A DNA stretch of 64,000 nt from assembly GCA_014529385.2 (NCBI GenBank), contig CM043958.1, forward strand, positions 149,738,793 through 149,802,792, written 5' to 3'. The first letter of the stretch is position 1, and every line of letters begins with the position of its first letter. This document shows, piece after piece, positions 10,061 through 21,884 of this stretch. The stretch comes from Adiantum capillus-veneris. Lineage: Eukaryota > Streptophyta > Polypodiopsida > Polypodiales > Pteridaceae. The position numbers and the translations under genes are program-made. The notes beneath the pieces were generated by a model. That model saw only the letters and a list, made by a program, of their open reading frames with translations. It did not search any database and was not told the DNA's origin.

Positions 10061-10389
10061 CTGACCTCTCTTGCATCATGCTCAAGAAAATCTGTAAAAC
10101 CCTTCTGGCAGTTTTTGAGATCTTTAAACCTGGACAAGCAACAAACAGCATATTCTTCTTCCAAGACACATATAGATGTGCATATGAACTGTCTACTCAG
10201 CCTTCCCATGAAGTGATACATGCCCTCTACCAGCGAATAATGTTTTTGCCCTCGTATCATCTCCAGGCCTTTGAAGAAGCCTTCTACACCGGTTTCTTCA
10301 CCATCGATATAGAAATATTCGGCCCTACATTACTGGCTCAGCATGCACGGTATGAGTCTCTTCTGAAGATGCAAGAAAGCCTGCACTGA
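10045..10389 (+). CDS. Accessory ORF of the Ty3 element, C-terminal end (about 114 aa)
   Basis: The frame carries the last part of the accessory product (LLAVFEIFKPGQATNSIFFF; ELSTQPSHEVIHALYQRI; FYTGFFTIDIEIFGPTLLAQ) and stops at 10387-10389, about 40 bp before the polypurine tract. It is probably a frameshifted continuation of the preceding frame, since upstream codons remain readable back to about 10020. Hydrophobic aromatic stretches are present but no clear membrane helix. Function is unknown. Confidence 0.5.
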   Translation: MFTGSPDLSCIMLKKICKTLLAVFEIFKPGQATNSIFFFQDTYRCAYELSTQPSHEVIHALYQRIMFLPSYHLQAFEEAFYTGFFTIDIEIFGPTLLAQHARYESLLKMQESLH

Positions 10390-10428
10390 AGAAGAAGATC
10401 TACTGTCATGTCGAGGACGAAATGATCT

Positions 10429-10440
10429 AGGAGGGGGGAG
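10429..10440 (+). promoter_or_regulatory. Polypurine tract of the Ty3 element
   Basis: AGGAGGGGGGAG lies directly before the TG of the LTR, where plus-strand DNA synthesis is primed in LTR retrotransposons. The upstream TCGAGGACGAAAT is typical of the sequence preceding the 3' LTR in plant Ty3 elements. Confidence 0.85.
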
Positions 10441-11380
10441 TGTAGGCGGCGGCTGGACACACCCAACGGAGGATGATTGCCCAGCGGGATATTAATTTCC
10501 TTTGTAATTATTCCTTAATTGAGAAGAAACCGTCATTTCACCTTTGTAAATATTGGGGCTTGCAAAAGCTTCCAAATTGTATCCCATTTTTGACATTTAG
10601 GCTTGGTAAATGGTTAAATTGGAACATTAGGGTTTTAGATTGTAAGGTATTTATACCACTTTTGACCTTAATGCAAAAAACCTTTGTCATTTTTATAAGT
10701 TTTTGTCTGTGTGAGTTGAGCGTACTCTATGTACGAGAGAGAGTGAGAGTTTTATCTTGACGCTACACGCGCACTGCTGGTGGTCAGAATCGAGTGCGTA
10801 GAAGTGCAGCGTGTTGCCCCCGAAGAGAGCTACGTGCCAACACCTACATTGCAGGTGTACGACCCGGCTTTGCGAGCTCGACCCACGAGCTATATCTGGT
10901 GATTCGGTGAGCATACGTTATCCATTTTTTCATTTTAGCATATCCACCCGTTTGCAATGAGTAGAGCTACACATTAGGCACTTTAGTTTTCAGAAACGTC
11001 GACCTGTAAATTTCGACCAGACATCCTACGTGATTTTGCACCGGGTGTTTAGGGTTGGAATTTTGGTTCATGGACCTTAGGGCGAGCGACCTATTGGTGT
11101 TAATAGGATTTCCCTCAAGTTCCGTAGCGTTTCGAGAACGTTTGATGGGTATTTGGCTCTTGAAAGCGTTGTAGGAAATCTCCTCTTGTGTACTCTTGAA
11201 GGCTGTAGCTTAGACATTGGGTAGAGGCCTCTATAGGAAGTAGTCAATAGTCAGTCAAGCGTAGGTTGACACCCTATGCTTGCTTCCACGCGCCTGCTGG
11301 TTGAGCTTCATCCTTAGCTGACGAATCTTGTTAGGTGAGTTCTCGCTGTGCTGACGTCCGTCGTGGCGTATCCGCCTACA
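10441..11380 (+). repeat. 3' LTR of the Ty3 element (940 bp)
   Basis: It starts TGTAGGCGGC next to the polypurine tract and ends ATCCGCCTACA, giving a 9-bp terminal inverted repeat. A TATTTATACC box near 10649 is a candidate core promoter. The LTR also holds a half-copy of the palindromic motif (11019-11032), linking it to the 5853-6898 repeats. The partner LTR is outside the window. Confidence 0.85.
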
Positions 11381-11399
11381 CTCAAACCAAAGAAATATA

Positions 11400-11770
11400 C
11401 CACATACTTATGGCTTCAATGGATTGGTTCTCTCCACTGAACAAATAGTGGGTATGAAGTGGCCAGAGTCAAGATGGGAGAAAGTCACCAAGAACTCTTG
11501 GACCCACAATGGCCCCTTAATATAAAGGTATTTTTTAAGAAGGTACTGTGGGGAGCATTTTTTACTAGGGTAAAGGCTCTAGCTAGGGGAATTGTCCTGG
11601 AGATGCTCCCAATGCAGAATGGCTAGTGAAAACCTTTCTCACCTTTTCAAGGAGTGTCCAACAATCAGCAGCCTTGCGGGTGAGATATGCAAATGGGTGC
11701 AAAGGACATGGAAGATAGGCTTCTATAAGAACAATCTGTTCTTGGGAGGGAAGGTGTCAAAAAGATAAGA
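11400..11770 (+). pseudogene. LINE reverse-transcriptase C-terminal zinc-binding (zf-RVT) remnant
   Basis: One frame reads WRCSQCRMASENLSHLFKEC followed by PTISSLAGEICKWVQRTW. This is the C-x2-C ... H-L-F-x-E-C-P pattern of the zf-RVT domain at the C-terminus of plant L1-type LINE polyproteins. Upstream, in another frame, PLNIKVFFKKVLWGAFFTRV matches the preceding W-x3-W-K-x-K-x-P-P type segment. No RT core or endonuclease is present. It is a short dead fragment just right of the Ty3 LTR. Confidence 0.65.
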
Positions 11771-12132
11771 GCTGCTTATTGCAACACAAATTGCTAGATT
11801 CTGCTACTTCAAAAGGTCTAGAAGGCTAGGAACGATTGCTTACTCCATAGAAGCATGGAAATAGCCAAGTTCATAGAGATAATTCAAGAAATCAGGGGGC
11901 GATCTTGGCCTTTGGAAACATAAGAACTATGTTGAATGGAACAGATGAATTGACACCCCTTTAACTAACTCTCATAGGTAAGAACCCTGCATTGTCCATG
12001 GGGTGGCTCTCCTATTAGCTGATGTATTAGTGACATCTAGGAGTTGTCATGGCTCAACACGAGCATGGCACAAATGTATTTTTTTGTGGTTGTCAATATA
12101 ATTCACTCACCATTGTGAGTTTTGCAGGATAA

Positions 12133-12262
12133 AAAACTTAGAATTTCAAAAATAAGACTTTTAAAGGTAAATCTAAAAGTTTGTTTTTAGGTGGGATTAC
12201 ACTAAATCTTGTTTTTTTTAGCACTCTGAGGCACAATGCTTTCTTCCAAAACGTGGGCGGTG
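12133..12262 (-). repeat. Dispersed repeat R1, copy 1 (minus)
   Basis: On the minus strand it reads AGATTTAGTGTAATCCCACC, followed by an A/T-rich stretch and an upstream segment like AAGAAAGCATTGTGCCTCA. The same blocks occur at 19197-19380, at 21885-22012 and, inverted, at 45418-45498. No coding capacity; termini unclear. Confidence 0.55.
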
Positions 12263-12439
12263 AAGATGGATGGCAAAGGGAAATCCTTGAGTGATGCTTT
12301 TGAGTAGGTCTTTCAAAAGAAACATCAGGAGTTACAATAGTCTGATGACATTTGCATCTCTTTGAACTACCATTGATGAGACATTGATGGGTATATCTGG
12401 TGCATATTTCTTTCGTGTACATGACAGTATGTACCATCG

Positions 12440-14330
12440 ATTTAGTTCTTTGCTACCACATGAATCAGGGGTGCAAAAATTGCATAGATATATGTATATG
12501 ATACTGAGCATGAGGTTCGGAATTGTATGAGTGCCTTGGATGGTTTGAATTTGTCCACTCTTGAAGCATTATCAATGATGATGCAATCACGTAATCCGTG
12601 TGTGAATGCCTTCTACAATATTGGTAGAATGTTACGTGACAATCCTGGTTAGGAGATCAAAATGACAATTTATGAGAATAGAAATACTTCCACGTAGTAC
12701 TTGTTACCTTTTGACAACAAGGTTGCTGCAATTATGCCAGGTCAAGGGGATGTACAAACAACTGGCCATCTAGAAATTGTGATACATTGTCAAGATGGAA
12801 GGATGCAAAGGATTTCAATTCTAAAGAGAGCGTACATGCAACTATTCTCTTTCCATGAGGAGAAGATGGTTGGCATGTCAAGCTTCCTTATGCTACTAAT
12901 GTGCATGGCCATTTGGATGCCTTGATTGGTCAACAATGTGTCACTCAAAGAGAGTACTATGCATATCGGCCACAAGTTTGTGCTGATACGGAGTCATGCT
13001 TGCTTTGTTGGGATCATTTACTTCAAGAATTTATGGTCTATGTATATTGTGCCATTGAGGAATGTCGTCTTGCATCAAATTAGCAGTGTTGAGGGAAGAA
13101 TTATATGTAGTCTTGGTTGACATGGTGCATTTTTCTGGGAGTGATGTTGTAATTGGATGGTCTACGAGTCGAAGAATTGTCTTATCCCCAGCTTTTACAG
13201 GCGGCCCTTGGCACATGTACCAAGGGTATCAAGATGCAATGGAAATTGTGCATGCAAAGGGAAAGCCATACCTATTTATCACATTCACATGTAACCCTAA
13301 ATGGCTAGAAATAAATGAGGTGTTGCTTCCACGACAGGTTTCCTCTAATCGACTTGATATAACCATCGGGTTTTTCTTCCTGAAACACTCGAGCATGATG
13401 AAGTATATCTTAAAGAAACATATTTTGAGAAAGTGGTGGCTTACATGTCTTTCATGGAGTTCCAAAAGAGAGGCTTGCCACATTCTCATACATTATTGAT
13501 TCTAGATCCTTGATGTAAGCTTCAATTAAGATTTGACTATGACAAGATGGTTTGTGCAGAGTTGCCATATAAAAATCAATTTCTAGTGCTAAATGATATC
13601 GTTATTAGTTGTATCATTCATGGCCTATGTGGTGAGTTCAATAGCCATGCATGGCTGATGGCGGTGTATTAGAAAATATCCACATTCATTTTGTGAGCAA
13701 ACAAGCATGGATAATAATGGCTACCCCATTTATGTACGACAAAACAATGGCTTCATCGCCAAGGTTAGGGGTTCTACTATTGATAACCGATGGATTATGC
13801 CATATAATCATGTTTTGTTAACACTATCTAATGCACATATCAAGATTGAGGTATGCTCTACAATTTCAGCCGTTAAGTATGTCTATAAGTACATCTACAA
13901 GGGGCATGATAGGGCAAATGTAAGATTCCATACGTTTGTACGTGATGCAAAAAGAGAGAACATTGATGAGATAGACATGTACATGGATGGCCGCTATGTA
14001 TCTGCATCTGAGGCTTGCTTTTGAATATCCTTTGCACAATGATGCACTAGTTGTTCAGAGTCCTGGATGGTCAAATGGTGACTTTTCAAGATAATGATAG
14101 ACTTAATGATGTCTTGCAAAGGGACAATGCAGATAAGACCACTTTGACAGAGTGGTTTACATGGAACTTGGAGAATCTTGATGCAAACGATAGTTTGTAC
14201 ATTGATTTTTCTCAAAAGTGAGTGTGGAATTTGGGTTCCAAAAAATGGACGAAGAGACGTCGTGGAGACATTATCAGGCAAATGTATTTTGTGCAGCCTT
14301 CTGCATGTGAACAATATTATGTTCATTTTA
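12440..14330 (+). pseudogene. Helitron Rep-type replicase (Helitron_like_N and Rep region), broken
   Basis: Pieces in several frames match the N-terminal half of plant Helitron RepHel proteins. These are YDTEHEVRN near 12500, then LLPFDNKVAAIMPGQGDV and RMQRIS at 12705-12815, then YYAYRPQV. The most diagnostic are SPAFTGGPWHMYQGYQDAM and KPYLFITFTCNPKW at 13187-13300, part of the Rep catalytic domain. NNGYPIYVRQNNG and VKYVYKYIYKGHDRANV follow at 13707-13910. RepHel proteins start rolling-circle transposition by nicking and joining DNA. Frames shift repeatedly and stops abound, so it is inactive. Confidence 0.85.
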
Positions 14331-14713
14331 TGTTGACCTCATAGAGGATGTAAATCATTTGAGGATATATGCTCCGTAAATGGTGTATTGTTCCCAACAT
14401 TCAAGACAGCGTGCATTGCAAGGGGTATCTTGGAAGATGATGGGGAATGGTTCGGATGCATGGAGGAAGCTTGCAGTACACATATAGGCTTGCAATTGAG
14501 ACATTTGTTTGTGACCATTCTATTGTTTTGAGAACCCTCCTCCCCTCATCTCTTATGGGAAATGTTTCAATGTTTTTTGTCTGAGGACTATCAACACATG
14601 TTGGAGATGCCACATGAGTTGTTAGATGGATGTGCACAAGTTGTTGAAGGGTATGCGTTGAGAGATTTCTTTGTACTTTTGGATGAAGTTTAACTAAATA
14701 TCCTAGAATTCCA

Positions 14714-16219
14714 ATGCTTGATGAGCGCTTTGTGACATGTGATAAAAATATCTTGCTTTTCCAAGAGCAATGCCTTGATACAATGCAAGAGCTATCCTTG
14801 TCACGTGAAATGGAGCAGACTCTAAATAAAGATCAAAGGATTGCTTTAAAGGCAGTTTTGCATGGATTGACTATTGATGGTGGGGCTATTTCTTTCTAGA
14901 TGGCCTTGTAGGAACTGGAATAACTTATTTGTATAATTGTTTGTTGTCACGCATGCGTGGAGAAGGAGAAGTTGCATTGGCCACATTATCTTATGGTATT
15001 CATCATTGCTATTACAAAGTGGACGCACTGCACATTCTAGATTCAAGATACCCTTGGACCTTGATATTCAATACATGCAATATCCCTATTCAGGGTTAGC
15101 TTGATGAGTTGCTTAGATTGTGCAAGTTGATTGTGGGATGAGGCTCTTATGATGCATCAAAACACGTTCGAGGCTTTGGACAGGTCTTTGCAAGATATCA
15201 TGTGCTCAAGAAAGCCATTTGGTGGAAAATGGTTACTTCTTGGGGAAAAATTTAGACAAATCTTACCAGTGGTACTCCAAGGAGCACATGCCGACACTGT
15301 TGATGCTACACTTTGTTGATCGCACTTATGGAATCATGCAAAGATCCTTAGATTGACACATAACATGTGTGTGGGACATGGTGATGTTGCAACTTCTGCC
15401 TATAGAGAATGGCTTGTGGATGTAGGAAATGGGACTTTGACAATCGGTGATGAATAGAAGATTGAAATCCCCCATCACATGGTGCTTTCTTCATCTTCAT
15501 TGGATGTATGGATAGGTTGCATCTATTTCAAAATTGATAAAGATGAGGTCCATGCAGAATACTTCAAAGAGCGGTCCATCCTTGCTCCCAAAAACTCTAA
15601 AGTTGATATTCTCAATGCTAACGCCCTGTACAGAATGAAAGGTGATGATGTGAAATACTTTAGTGCTGACTCTGTGGTGGAAAAATCGATGCAAGATCCA
15701 TTCTTATACACTATGGAGTTTTTAAATAGTCTCACCTTGGGTGGCGAATTTCCAACACATTGCTTGGAGTTGAAGATGAATGCCCCAATAATTCTACTAG
15801 CAAACCTTGATCCAAGTCGAGGTCTATATAATGGGACATGCTTGTCGTGCAAGGCATTTCATGCAGGAGTTTTGGAGGCAAAAATCATTATAGGTACACA
15901 AGTTGGCACTCACGTTTTCATCCCTCGAATATGTTTCGTGCATTCTGGCACAAAGTTGCCATTTGTTCTTATATGGAGACAATTTCCATTTAGATTAGCT
16001 TTCTCTATGATGATAAATAAATCATCAGGACAAAGCATTGCCATGTTGGGCCTATACCTAGTGACACTGGTCTTCACTCATGGACAATTGTATGTTGCAT
16101 TGTCACGTGCACGTTCAGCCGCTAGAGTGAAGATTCTCCTATGTGACATTGATGTAAGAAAAATTAATGCACTAACAATAGACATTGTGTGCCATAAGAT
16201 ATCAAACAATGCCATATGA
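14714..16219 (+). pseudogene. Helitron Pif1-like helicase domain, broken
   Basis: EMEQTLNKDQRIALKAVLHG (about 14810) is the start of the Pif1 helicase domain. Walker A reads GLVGTGITYLYN near 14903, with the catalytic Lys of G-x-G-K-T replaced by Ile. Walker B is in VWDEALMMH near 15130, and GGKWLLLGEKFRQILPVV follows. The C-terminal part is a clean 246-aa frame (15479-16219) with PIILLANLDPSRGLYNGT and the final INKSSGQSI plus YVALSRARS motifs. Helicase activity would unwind donor DNA during transposition. Stops separate the pieces. Confidence 0.85.
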
Positions 16220-16470
16220 AGACTCCAATCCTTCTTTTTGTATGACGATAAATAAGTCATAGGGCCAAAGCATTGCCATGTTGGGCATGTATGTGGTGAC
16301 ATTGGTCTTCACTCATCGACAATTGGATGTTGCATTGTCACATGCACGTTCAACTATTGGAGGAATACTCTCCTACGTGACATTGATGTAAAAAAAGAAA
16401 CTGCACTAACAATAAACATTGTGTACCATGATAAATTAAAAAATGTCATATGAAGGCTCCAATCCTTCTT
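16006..16470 (+). repeat. Tandem duplication of the Helitron helicase 3' end (~230 bp x2)
   Basis: 16006-16236 and 16241-16470 align along their length (TATGA-GATAAATAA ... GACTCCAATCCTTCTT / GGCTCCAATCCTTCTT), with an offset of about 235 bp. The second copy lies after the stop codon and has accumulated more changes. A shorter third trace of the end (ATGTCATGTGAAGG...) is at 16556-16596. Confidence 0.85.
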
Positions 16471-16599
16471 ATCATTGTCTTCTTCTTTGTGTATATTTCA
16501 ACTCATAAAATATGTCATGAATTAATTTTCTACCTCTCTCTGTAACATATACTAAACTATGTCATGTGAAGGTTTTGTTCCTTCCTCACATTGTCTACT

Positions 16600-17370
16600 T
16601 TTTGGTTTCCATTTGGCTATACAGATCATGGATCAAATTTATTACATCTTCAAGGTGTCCTTTCTGTTAAATGTAGAAGATCATCCACACCCTGGTATGT
16701 TTTCATCCACCATTAAGGCATTATGTGGACACTTATTGTGTTCCTTTTGGGACCTTGATTTTTTAAAATTATTTTTAAGCAGAGCCACATTTTGGGTGCG
16801 CACCTTTGCCACATGAAAAAATTGTGAGGACCATCCACAAGCATTACAAGACCAAGTATGTGTGCATGAAATCAGAATTCACTTGGTATAAAGTAAGATT
16901 CGTGGCTTTTTTTTGTTTCTTTATGTGTTATGGACCTTAAGAAGAAGTTGCCATCTATTGATATTTTTACATTGCATATTTTGGCATACTCCTCCGACGT
17001 TGAGTACAGTGTCTACTATGTGAGGAAGGAGTGTGTGTTTTCCCAAGATGATGATGATGCTCATTGGTTTGTGGTCCTTAATTTAGGAAAGGAGAAACTC
17101 TAAGCCGATTGCCAATTGCATAATGAAGCGAGCTACGTTGATATTGCCTCTTAGATCATTTGTGGCACAATAGTGTCCTTGACTGAGCTTGTTTCTATGA
17201 CAAACATATCAACAAATTTTCCATGTTTGTGATCCATTTTAGCCAATGTTCTTTGAATATTCGGATACATGTCCGAATGTCTTGATGTTTATTATGACTT
17301 TTCTAATTCTATGCAATAGAGTTTTTGACTTGTGATTTGAGTTTGAGGGACCCAAGATATTAGGTTCTTT

Positions 17371-17372
<2 letters not shown>
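16600..17372 (+). other. No gene recognised
   Basis: AT-rich DNA right of the Helitron. The short frame HWFVVLNLGKEKL near 17060 has no recognised relative. The Helitron 3' terminus (hairpin plus CTRR) could not be located. Confidence 0.4.
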
Positions 17373-17421
<49 letters not shown>

Positions 17422-17434
17422 CCCCCCCCCCCCC
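17373..17434 (+). repeat. (CT)n microsatellite with C-run
   Basis: (CT)n from 17373 to about 17419 is followed by a run of C to 17434. Open frames across it encode only Arg-Glu or Leu-Ser dipeptides and are artefacts. Confidence 0.95.
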
Positions 17435-20400
17435 TTCCCCAAACATGCAGTCTTTTAAGTTTATGTTCTATAGTTGTTATGTTCATTCAATTCTCTATGC
17501 ACTTTTTGTTGTCACACAAAGTCGATGTGATTTAGGTTGATACCACAAAGCATGTGAAACCTTATTGCACATAATAAAGCATTTAAGATATGCTTGTCAC
17601 TATCTTGAATTGGATGGTTAAAGAATATTGACACATGTTATCTCTTTCAAGAAAGGGGGAGGGGGAGCTACCCAAAATTGAATGATACTCCTTCTTGGCC
17701 ACAACAACGTGCAAGTTACATAATACTAGTTTCACATTAAATTGACATATAGATTGCCATCAATGGAGGAAGTGGAATATAAAAAGTACAACAATATTTT
17801 TTATGATTTAATCGCTTTGCAGACATACATTGTGATCTCTTTTTATGATTTGATTGCTTTGCAGACATATATTGTGTATTTGTTTTAAGTCACTCCCAAA
17901 GAGTGCAATGGCATACTCAACTTTGCGATTAAACTAAATGAATGTGAGCTTGTCAAAGAGACTAAAGTTGAGTAAGTCACAATAAAACTCATGAATAGAG
18001 CATTGGATGTAAGAATTGCACTTGATAATCATAGAAACTTTAGCGGACAATCTAAGAACAAAATATTCCTACTCGCCACATTGAAAGTGAGATGAAATTG
18101 TGTTTAGCTTGGATTGTTTGCCTTTTTTGTGCCATCTAAATGGCTAAAGGTCCTCTTTCCACCTCCCCGCAGTGAAGTTTGATATATTGAATTGGATTTT
18201 TCATCAAGCTAGCATTCCTGAAGTAATAAGCGAGTAGAGGAATGGAAAGACTCTCGATGTTCACAACATGGGGACCTACATAGTGGAGTGTGATATGTCT
18301 AGAGATATGAAGACCTTGAAGCACATGTATAACGTCTCCAAAGGAGCAACAAGAAAAAGCCCTTGCATGGGAGGGGTCTATAGCCGTGACAGATAGTATT
18401 GGAGGAGACCGTTGGATCTTGCAAACTATGAGACTATTTTGAATATTACGCTAGGTAGGGTTCACGTATGCACGATGCGTGCCCTTTGCAGTCATTGAGA
18501 AACTCATGTGTCTCTACGTTTGAATCGCCTAGACCACTCGGCTTGTCCTTACGAATCAAAGAGCTATCTCGGCCTTGGAAATAAATTTATCGAATATGGG
18601 CTTGCATGGACAACATGTAAATATAGAGCAAGATGAGAAGAGGTCTAAGAACGGCTAGAATGTCTTGAAGAAGCTCTCGGTTGGCGGTGTAAAAGTTTTT
18701 CTCTTCAAGCCAAAGTGCACAAGAAATGTAAACACTAAGATACAATAGGTGACAAAATTTGCTCAATGTAGTGGTTGACCATGCAAACAATGGTGAAGTG
18801 AGGGCTCATAAGGAAAAGGTGTGAAAAATCTTGGATACAATATTCAAGTACTTGAGCTCAATACATGGACTGATGCTTATTATACAACTTTTCAAAGGGA
18901 AAGTTTGGACTCAAATTTGGTTCTTTTAGCACTTGTGTGACCAATGGATGGCGGGAAACCATAAAAGTAGCTCGGATTTTTCTTATTTCTATCTCAAATT
19001 TTTGCAATTTAAAAAAATTATTTTTTAGTTGCTTACAAAAACTTAGTAATAATATACATTGCGATTTGCTCAAATCTTTCTTATGTCATGACCAAATATA
19101 GGACAAATGTGGCATAGCTCGCACTCACAATGCATTTGTGCACACTTTTTCAATATGGGAGATTTCATAGTTCTCTAAATGCTTGAAAATCCTTCATTTA
19201 GTGTAATCCCACCTAGAGATTTTGAAATTTATCTCTAAATTATAGATTTGAAGGTGAGTAAATCTACAAAGTATAGAGAAATTGACTGTAAAAGCCTTCA
19301 AATATAATCAAGTTGCCCGTAAAATTTCTCATATGCTAGTTTTCTAAGTTTTCAGAAGAAAGCACTATGCCTCAACTCGATTTAATGGAATCAGGAATTG
19401 GTTTTTCAACTGTAGATACCAATGTCTTTGAAAATTCATAGCAAGCAAACCAAAAACAACATTTTTTGAATAGAAATTATATAATTCTTGAACTAATGAA
19501 GACTCGAGACTAAAGTCGAGGCTAATCAAGCCCTCTCCTTGTATAGTGCTTAGCAAACATTCAATTTTTGAATTGTCAAACTGATGTAGCCATTCCACTA
19601 TTTGTTGTACAAGTACTTGGCTTCTTTGCTTAGGCATTAAAAAAATGGGCATGACACTTTTTAACAGCATTGCTTAGATCGATTCTATTTTGATGAAATA
19701 ATGTGCTTCAAGGTTTAAGGGGTTTGTTTCCTCTTGTAACATGAGAGCAACTCCTCAATTCGAGCAGCATCATTGGGAGGGTTAAGGTTCCTTTGACAGT
19801 GTGGTATTTTTCATGAAGGCCTCGCCATGGGCACCCTCTTAGTCGAGAGGCAAGGCCTGTTATATCTTGTGGGAGGGCTCTAAGCTAGAGGTGTAGCATG
19901 GTGTTTTGGTGGAGGGTCTCAATCTCAAGATGGCTTTGTGGATCTTACACATGGAGATGTTTTGTGGGTGACTAAAAGTGCTACTTGTTTTAAGCTTGAC
20001 ATCTTGTTTTGATTGGGGATTAGTAAAAGGTCTTGGATGTGGTCGGATGCCTTGCGAAGTTCTACAGCCGGTTCACGATTGTGAAGAAAGAATGATGTTT
20101 GAAGATGCGCAGTACGTTCATGTTCCGATATTGTTTTGGTTTATGTTTGATGGCTTGTGACCTCCTTGGAGGCTCTTGGCTCAATGGATATGCATGGGCG
20201 GGGTGGTAGCCCCCCATGTATGGCGGCATCCCCTTATCTGCTTGTTTCTTTGATTTTCGGATAGAGTGGCTCCCTTGTTACCGATGGTTATAGAGGGGAC
20301 ATCTATATAGAAGATGTGTGATGTTTTAGAGTCTACAAAGATGACTTGTGAGAGACTAAGGTCTCGTTCATGCTGATTTATACATTGTTGGCATTGCGGT

Positions 20401-20756
20401 CACACATGGCACATTAGATGATGTTGCTTCATTGCATAAGGCAGCAAAAATATGTATGCAAAATGTAGATGTGGTTTTGACACAAGTTATAGAGGCATCC
20501 TTGATTGCTAAATATGCCAGTGATTGTGCTACCACATTTGCCTCTAGCGTTCCCCTTGCTTACATGTCTAGCACATGTTACATTTGTTCCCGTTGGTGGC
20601 TAGATGAGATACAATCTTCCACATCACACCATGTCATGAGTGGTTTAGCACTTTCTCTAGTGGAAGTCATGGTTGAGTGCACTTGGCCGATGTCACATTG
20701 TAGGACCAGAAAATGCATGTATGCCATTGACCAGCAGTGCATCACATACACTTTGC
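17435..20756 (+). other. Anonymous DNA, no gene recognised
   Basis: No frame with recognisable domains. A 101-codon minus frame (19365-19670) and a 130-codon plus frame (20432-20824) are open but match nothing I know, and the latter runs into a retrotransposon LTR. A copy of repeat R1 lies at 19197-19380. Confidence 0.45.
19197..19441 (+). repeat. Dispersed repeat R1, copy 2, plus adjoining shared block
   Basis: 19197-19380 has TTTAGTGTAATCCCACC, ATCTCTAAATTATAG, AAGCCTTCAAATA and AAGAAAGCACTATGCCTCA. The adjoining 19400-19441 (GGTTTTTCAACTGTAGATAC...) reappears at 21713-21754 inside a chromovirus leader. Confidence 0.6.
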
Positions 20757-21539
20757 TAAGCTTGGCAAGGGCCAATGTGAGGTGCAAGCATGAGCTAGAA
20801 GGAGGGGTCGACCAAGGCTTATAGGGGGCTTGCTTTTATCGTTCTCTCCCACACACACATTCACACACTCTCTCTCTCTCATTGTGTTGAGCAATGACTA
20901 CATCTCCTTCTTCATGCTTGAGAAGTTGAGAGCCTACACCAACACCTCTTGGCTATGGAATGCAAATCCAACCAAGAGTCATGCTTCAAAGCAATGCTTG
21001 CCATCTTCTTCATCTTCATTACTATGCTATGCTATGCTATATGAGTAATGATATGAGAGCAAACTACTTCTCTCTTGTATGTTACTTCTTCTTCCTCTTC
21101 CCTTTCCTCACTCCGTGCTAGCTCTCTTCATCTTTGAAGGTGTTTGAGGTCTTGGGATTGAGGCCGGGGACAAGTTAATGTTTTTGCAAGATAGTTACAG
21201 GCAAAAAAAAATTGCATGAAGTTTACCATATTCATTGCATCAACAAGGTCTCAAGGAACATAAAGCATGTATTGTATCAAGTCTCCCTTCATGGGAGAAT
21301 CTATAATACAAAAGCCTTTTGGAGGGGGACCGGATCCGAGTAAATCCGGTCCTCAACTGTTGTCAATTTCTCTAATTCTCTCTCTCTTTTACAAGTATTG
21401 TTCATGCCAAGCTAACTAGGTATGATGCCCATTTTTCTACCTTTAATCAAGTGCTCTCCTCATGCTCTTTTAGATTTCTTTTATCACTATTGTTAATTTA
21501 ATTACGCTACAATCAATGTTATAGCCATATTTCGTTACA
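20757..21539 (+). repeat. Truncated LTR of the chromovirus family
   Basis: The sequence aligns with the right part of the 5' LTR of element B (about 52577-53343). It shares GCAAGGGCCAA, GAGAAGTTGAGAGCCTACAC, the GGAATGCAAATCCAACCAAG block, the FGAGG-like GGTGTTTGAGGTCTTGGGAT block and the end TTTCGTTACA at 21539. The left part of the LTR is missing. It marks the end of an otherwise lost 5' LTR. Confidence 0.8.
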
Positions 21540-21820
21540 TTGATATTAGAGCTATTGGTTTCTCTTTTCTTGCTTAAGAAGAGAGGTCCTTAAGTTGTTC
21601 ATGAACGGTTGGACCTGTTCATTGCAAGAGGGTAAGTGGGACAATGATTTATCATCTCGATTGAAAAGAACTTAGTTCAAGGTACGCCATTGGGAACTAT
21701 AGACTTAATAATGGTTTTTCAACTGTGGATACCAATGTCTTTGAAAATTCATAGACTTAATAATGGTTTTTCAACTGTAGATACCAAGGTACACCATTGG
21801 GAACTATAGACTTAGCAATG
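21540..21820 (+). other. Chromovirus primer-binding site and leader, rearranged
   Basis: After the LTR end comes TTGATATTAGAGC, a mutated form of the TGGTATCAGAGC primer-binding site complementary to initiator tRNA-Met. The shared leader follows (TTTCTCTTTTCTTGCTTAAG...) to about 21712. Beyond it, leader and non-leader pieces are shuffled. The block from 19400-19441 appears at 21713-21754 and again in part at 21765-21786, and a second copy of the leader piece CATTGGGAACTATAGACTTA lies at 21795-21814. Gag does not follow. Confidence 0.65.
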
Positions 21821-21884
21821 GAACCACCTTTAAAAAATTAAAATTTGCCTAAAAAATTTAGATTTGCATTTGAACGCATGAAAA

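Larger units (their letters stand above)
1..11380 (+). mobile_element. Large Ty3/gypsy LTR retrotransposon, 3' portion (5' end outside window)
   Basis: Domain order on the plus strand is gag zinc knuckles, aspartic protease, reverse transcriptase, RNase H, integrase, then about 5.5 kb of extra sequence with an accessory reading frame, a polypurine tract and a 3' LTR. Integrase after RT/RNase H defines Ty3/gypsy. The LTR has TG...CA ends with a 9-bp inverted terminus (TGTAGGCGG/CCGCCTACA). The extra sequence between pol and the 3' LTR recalls the Athila/Tat lineages, which carry additional frames there. Every pol domain has stops or frameshifts, so this copy is inactive. The 5' LTR lies left of the window, so the target-site duplication cannot be checked. 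Confidence 0.85.

Noticed and set aside
20432-20824. 130-codon plus-strand frame as a host gene
   Set aside because: No recognisable motif, and it runs into a retrotransposon LTR fragment that begins at 20757.
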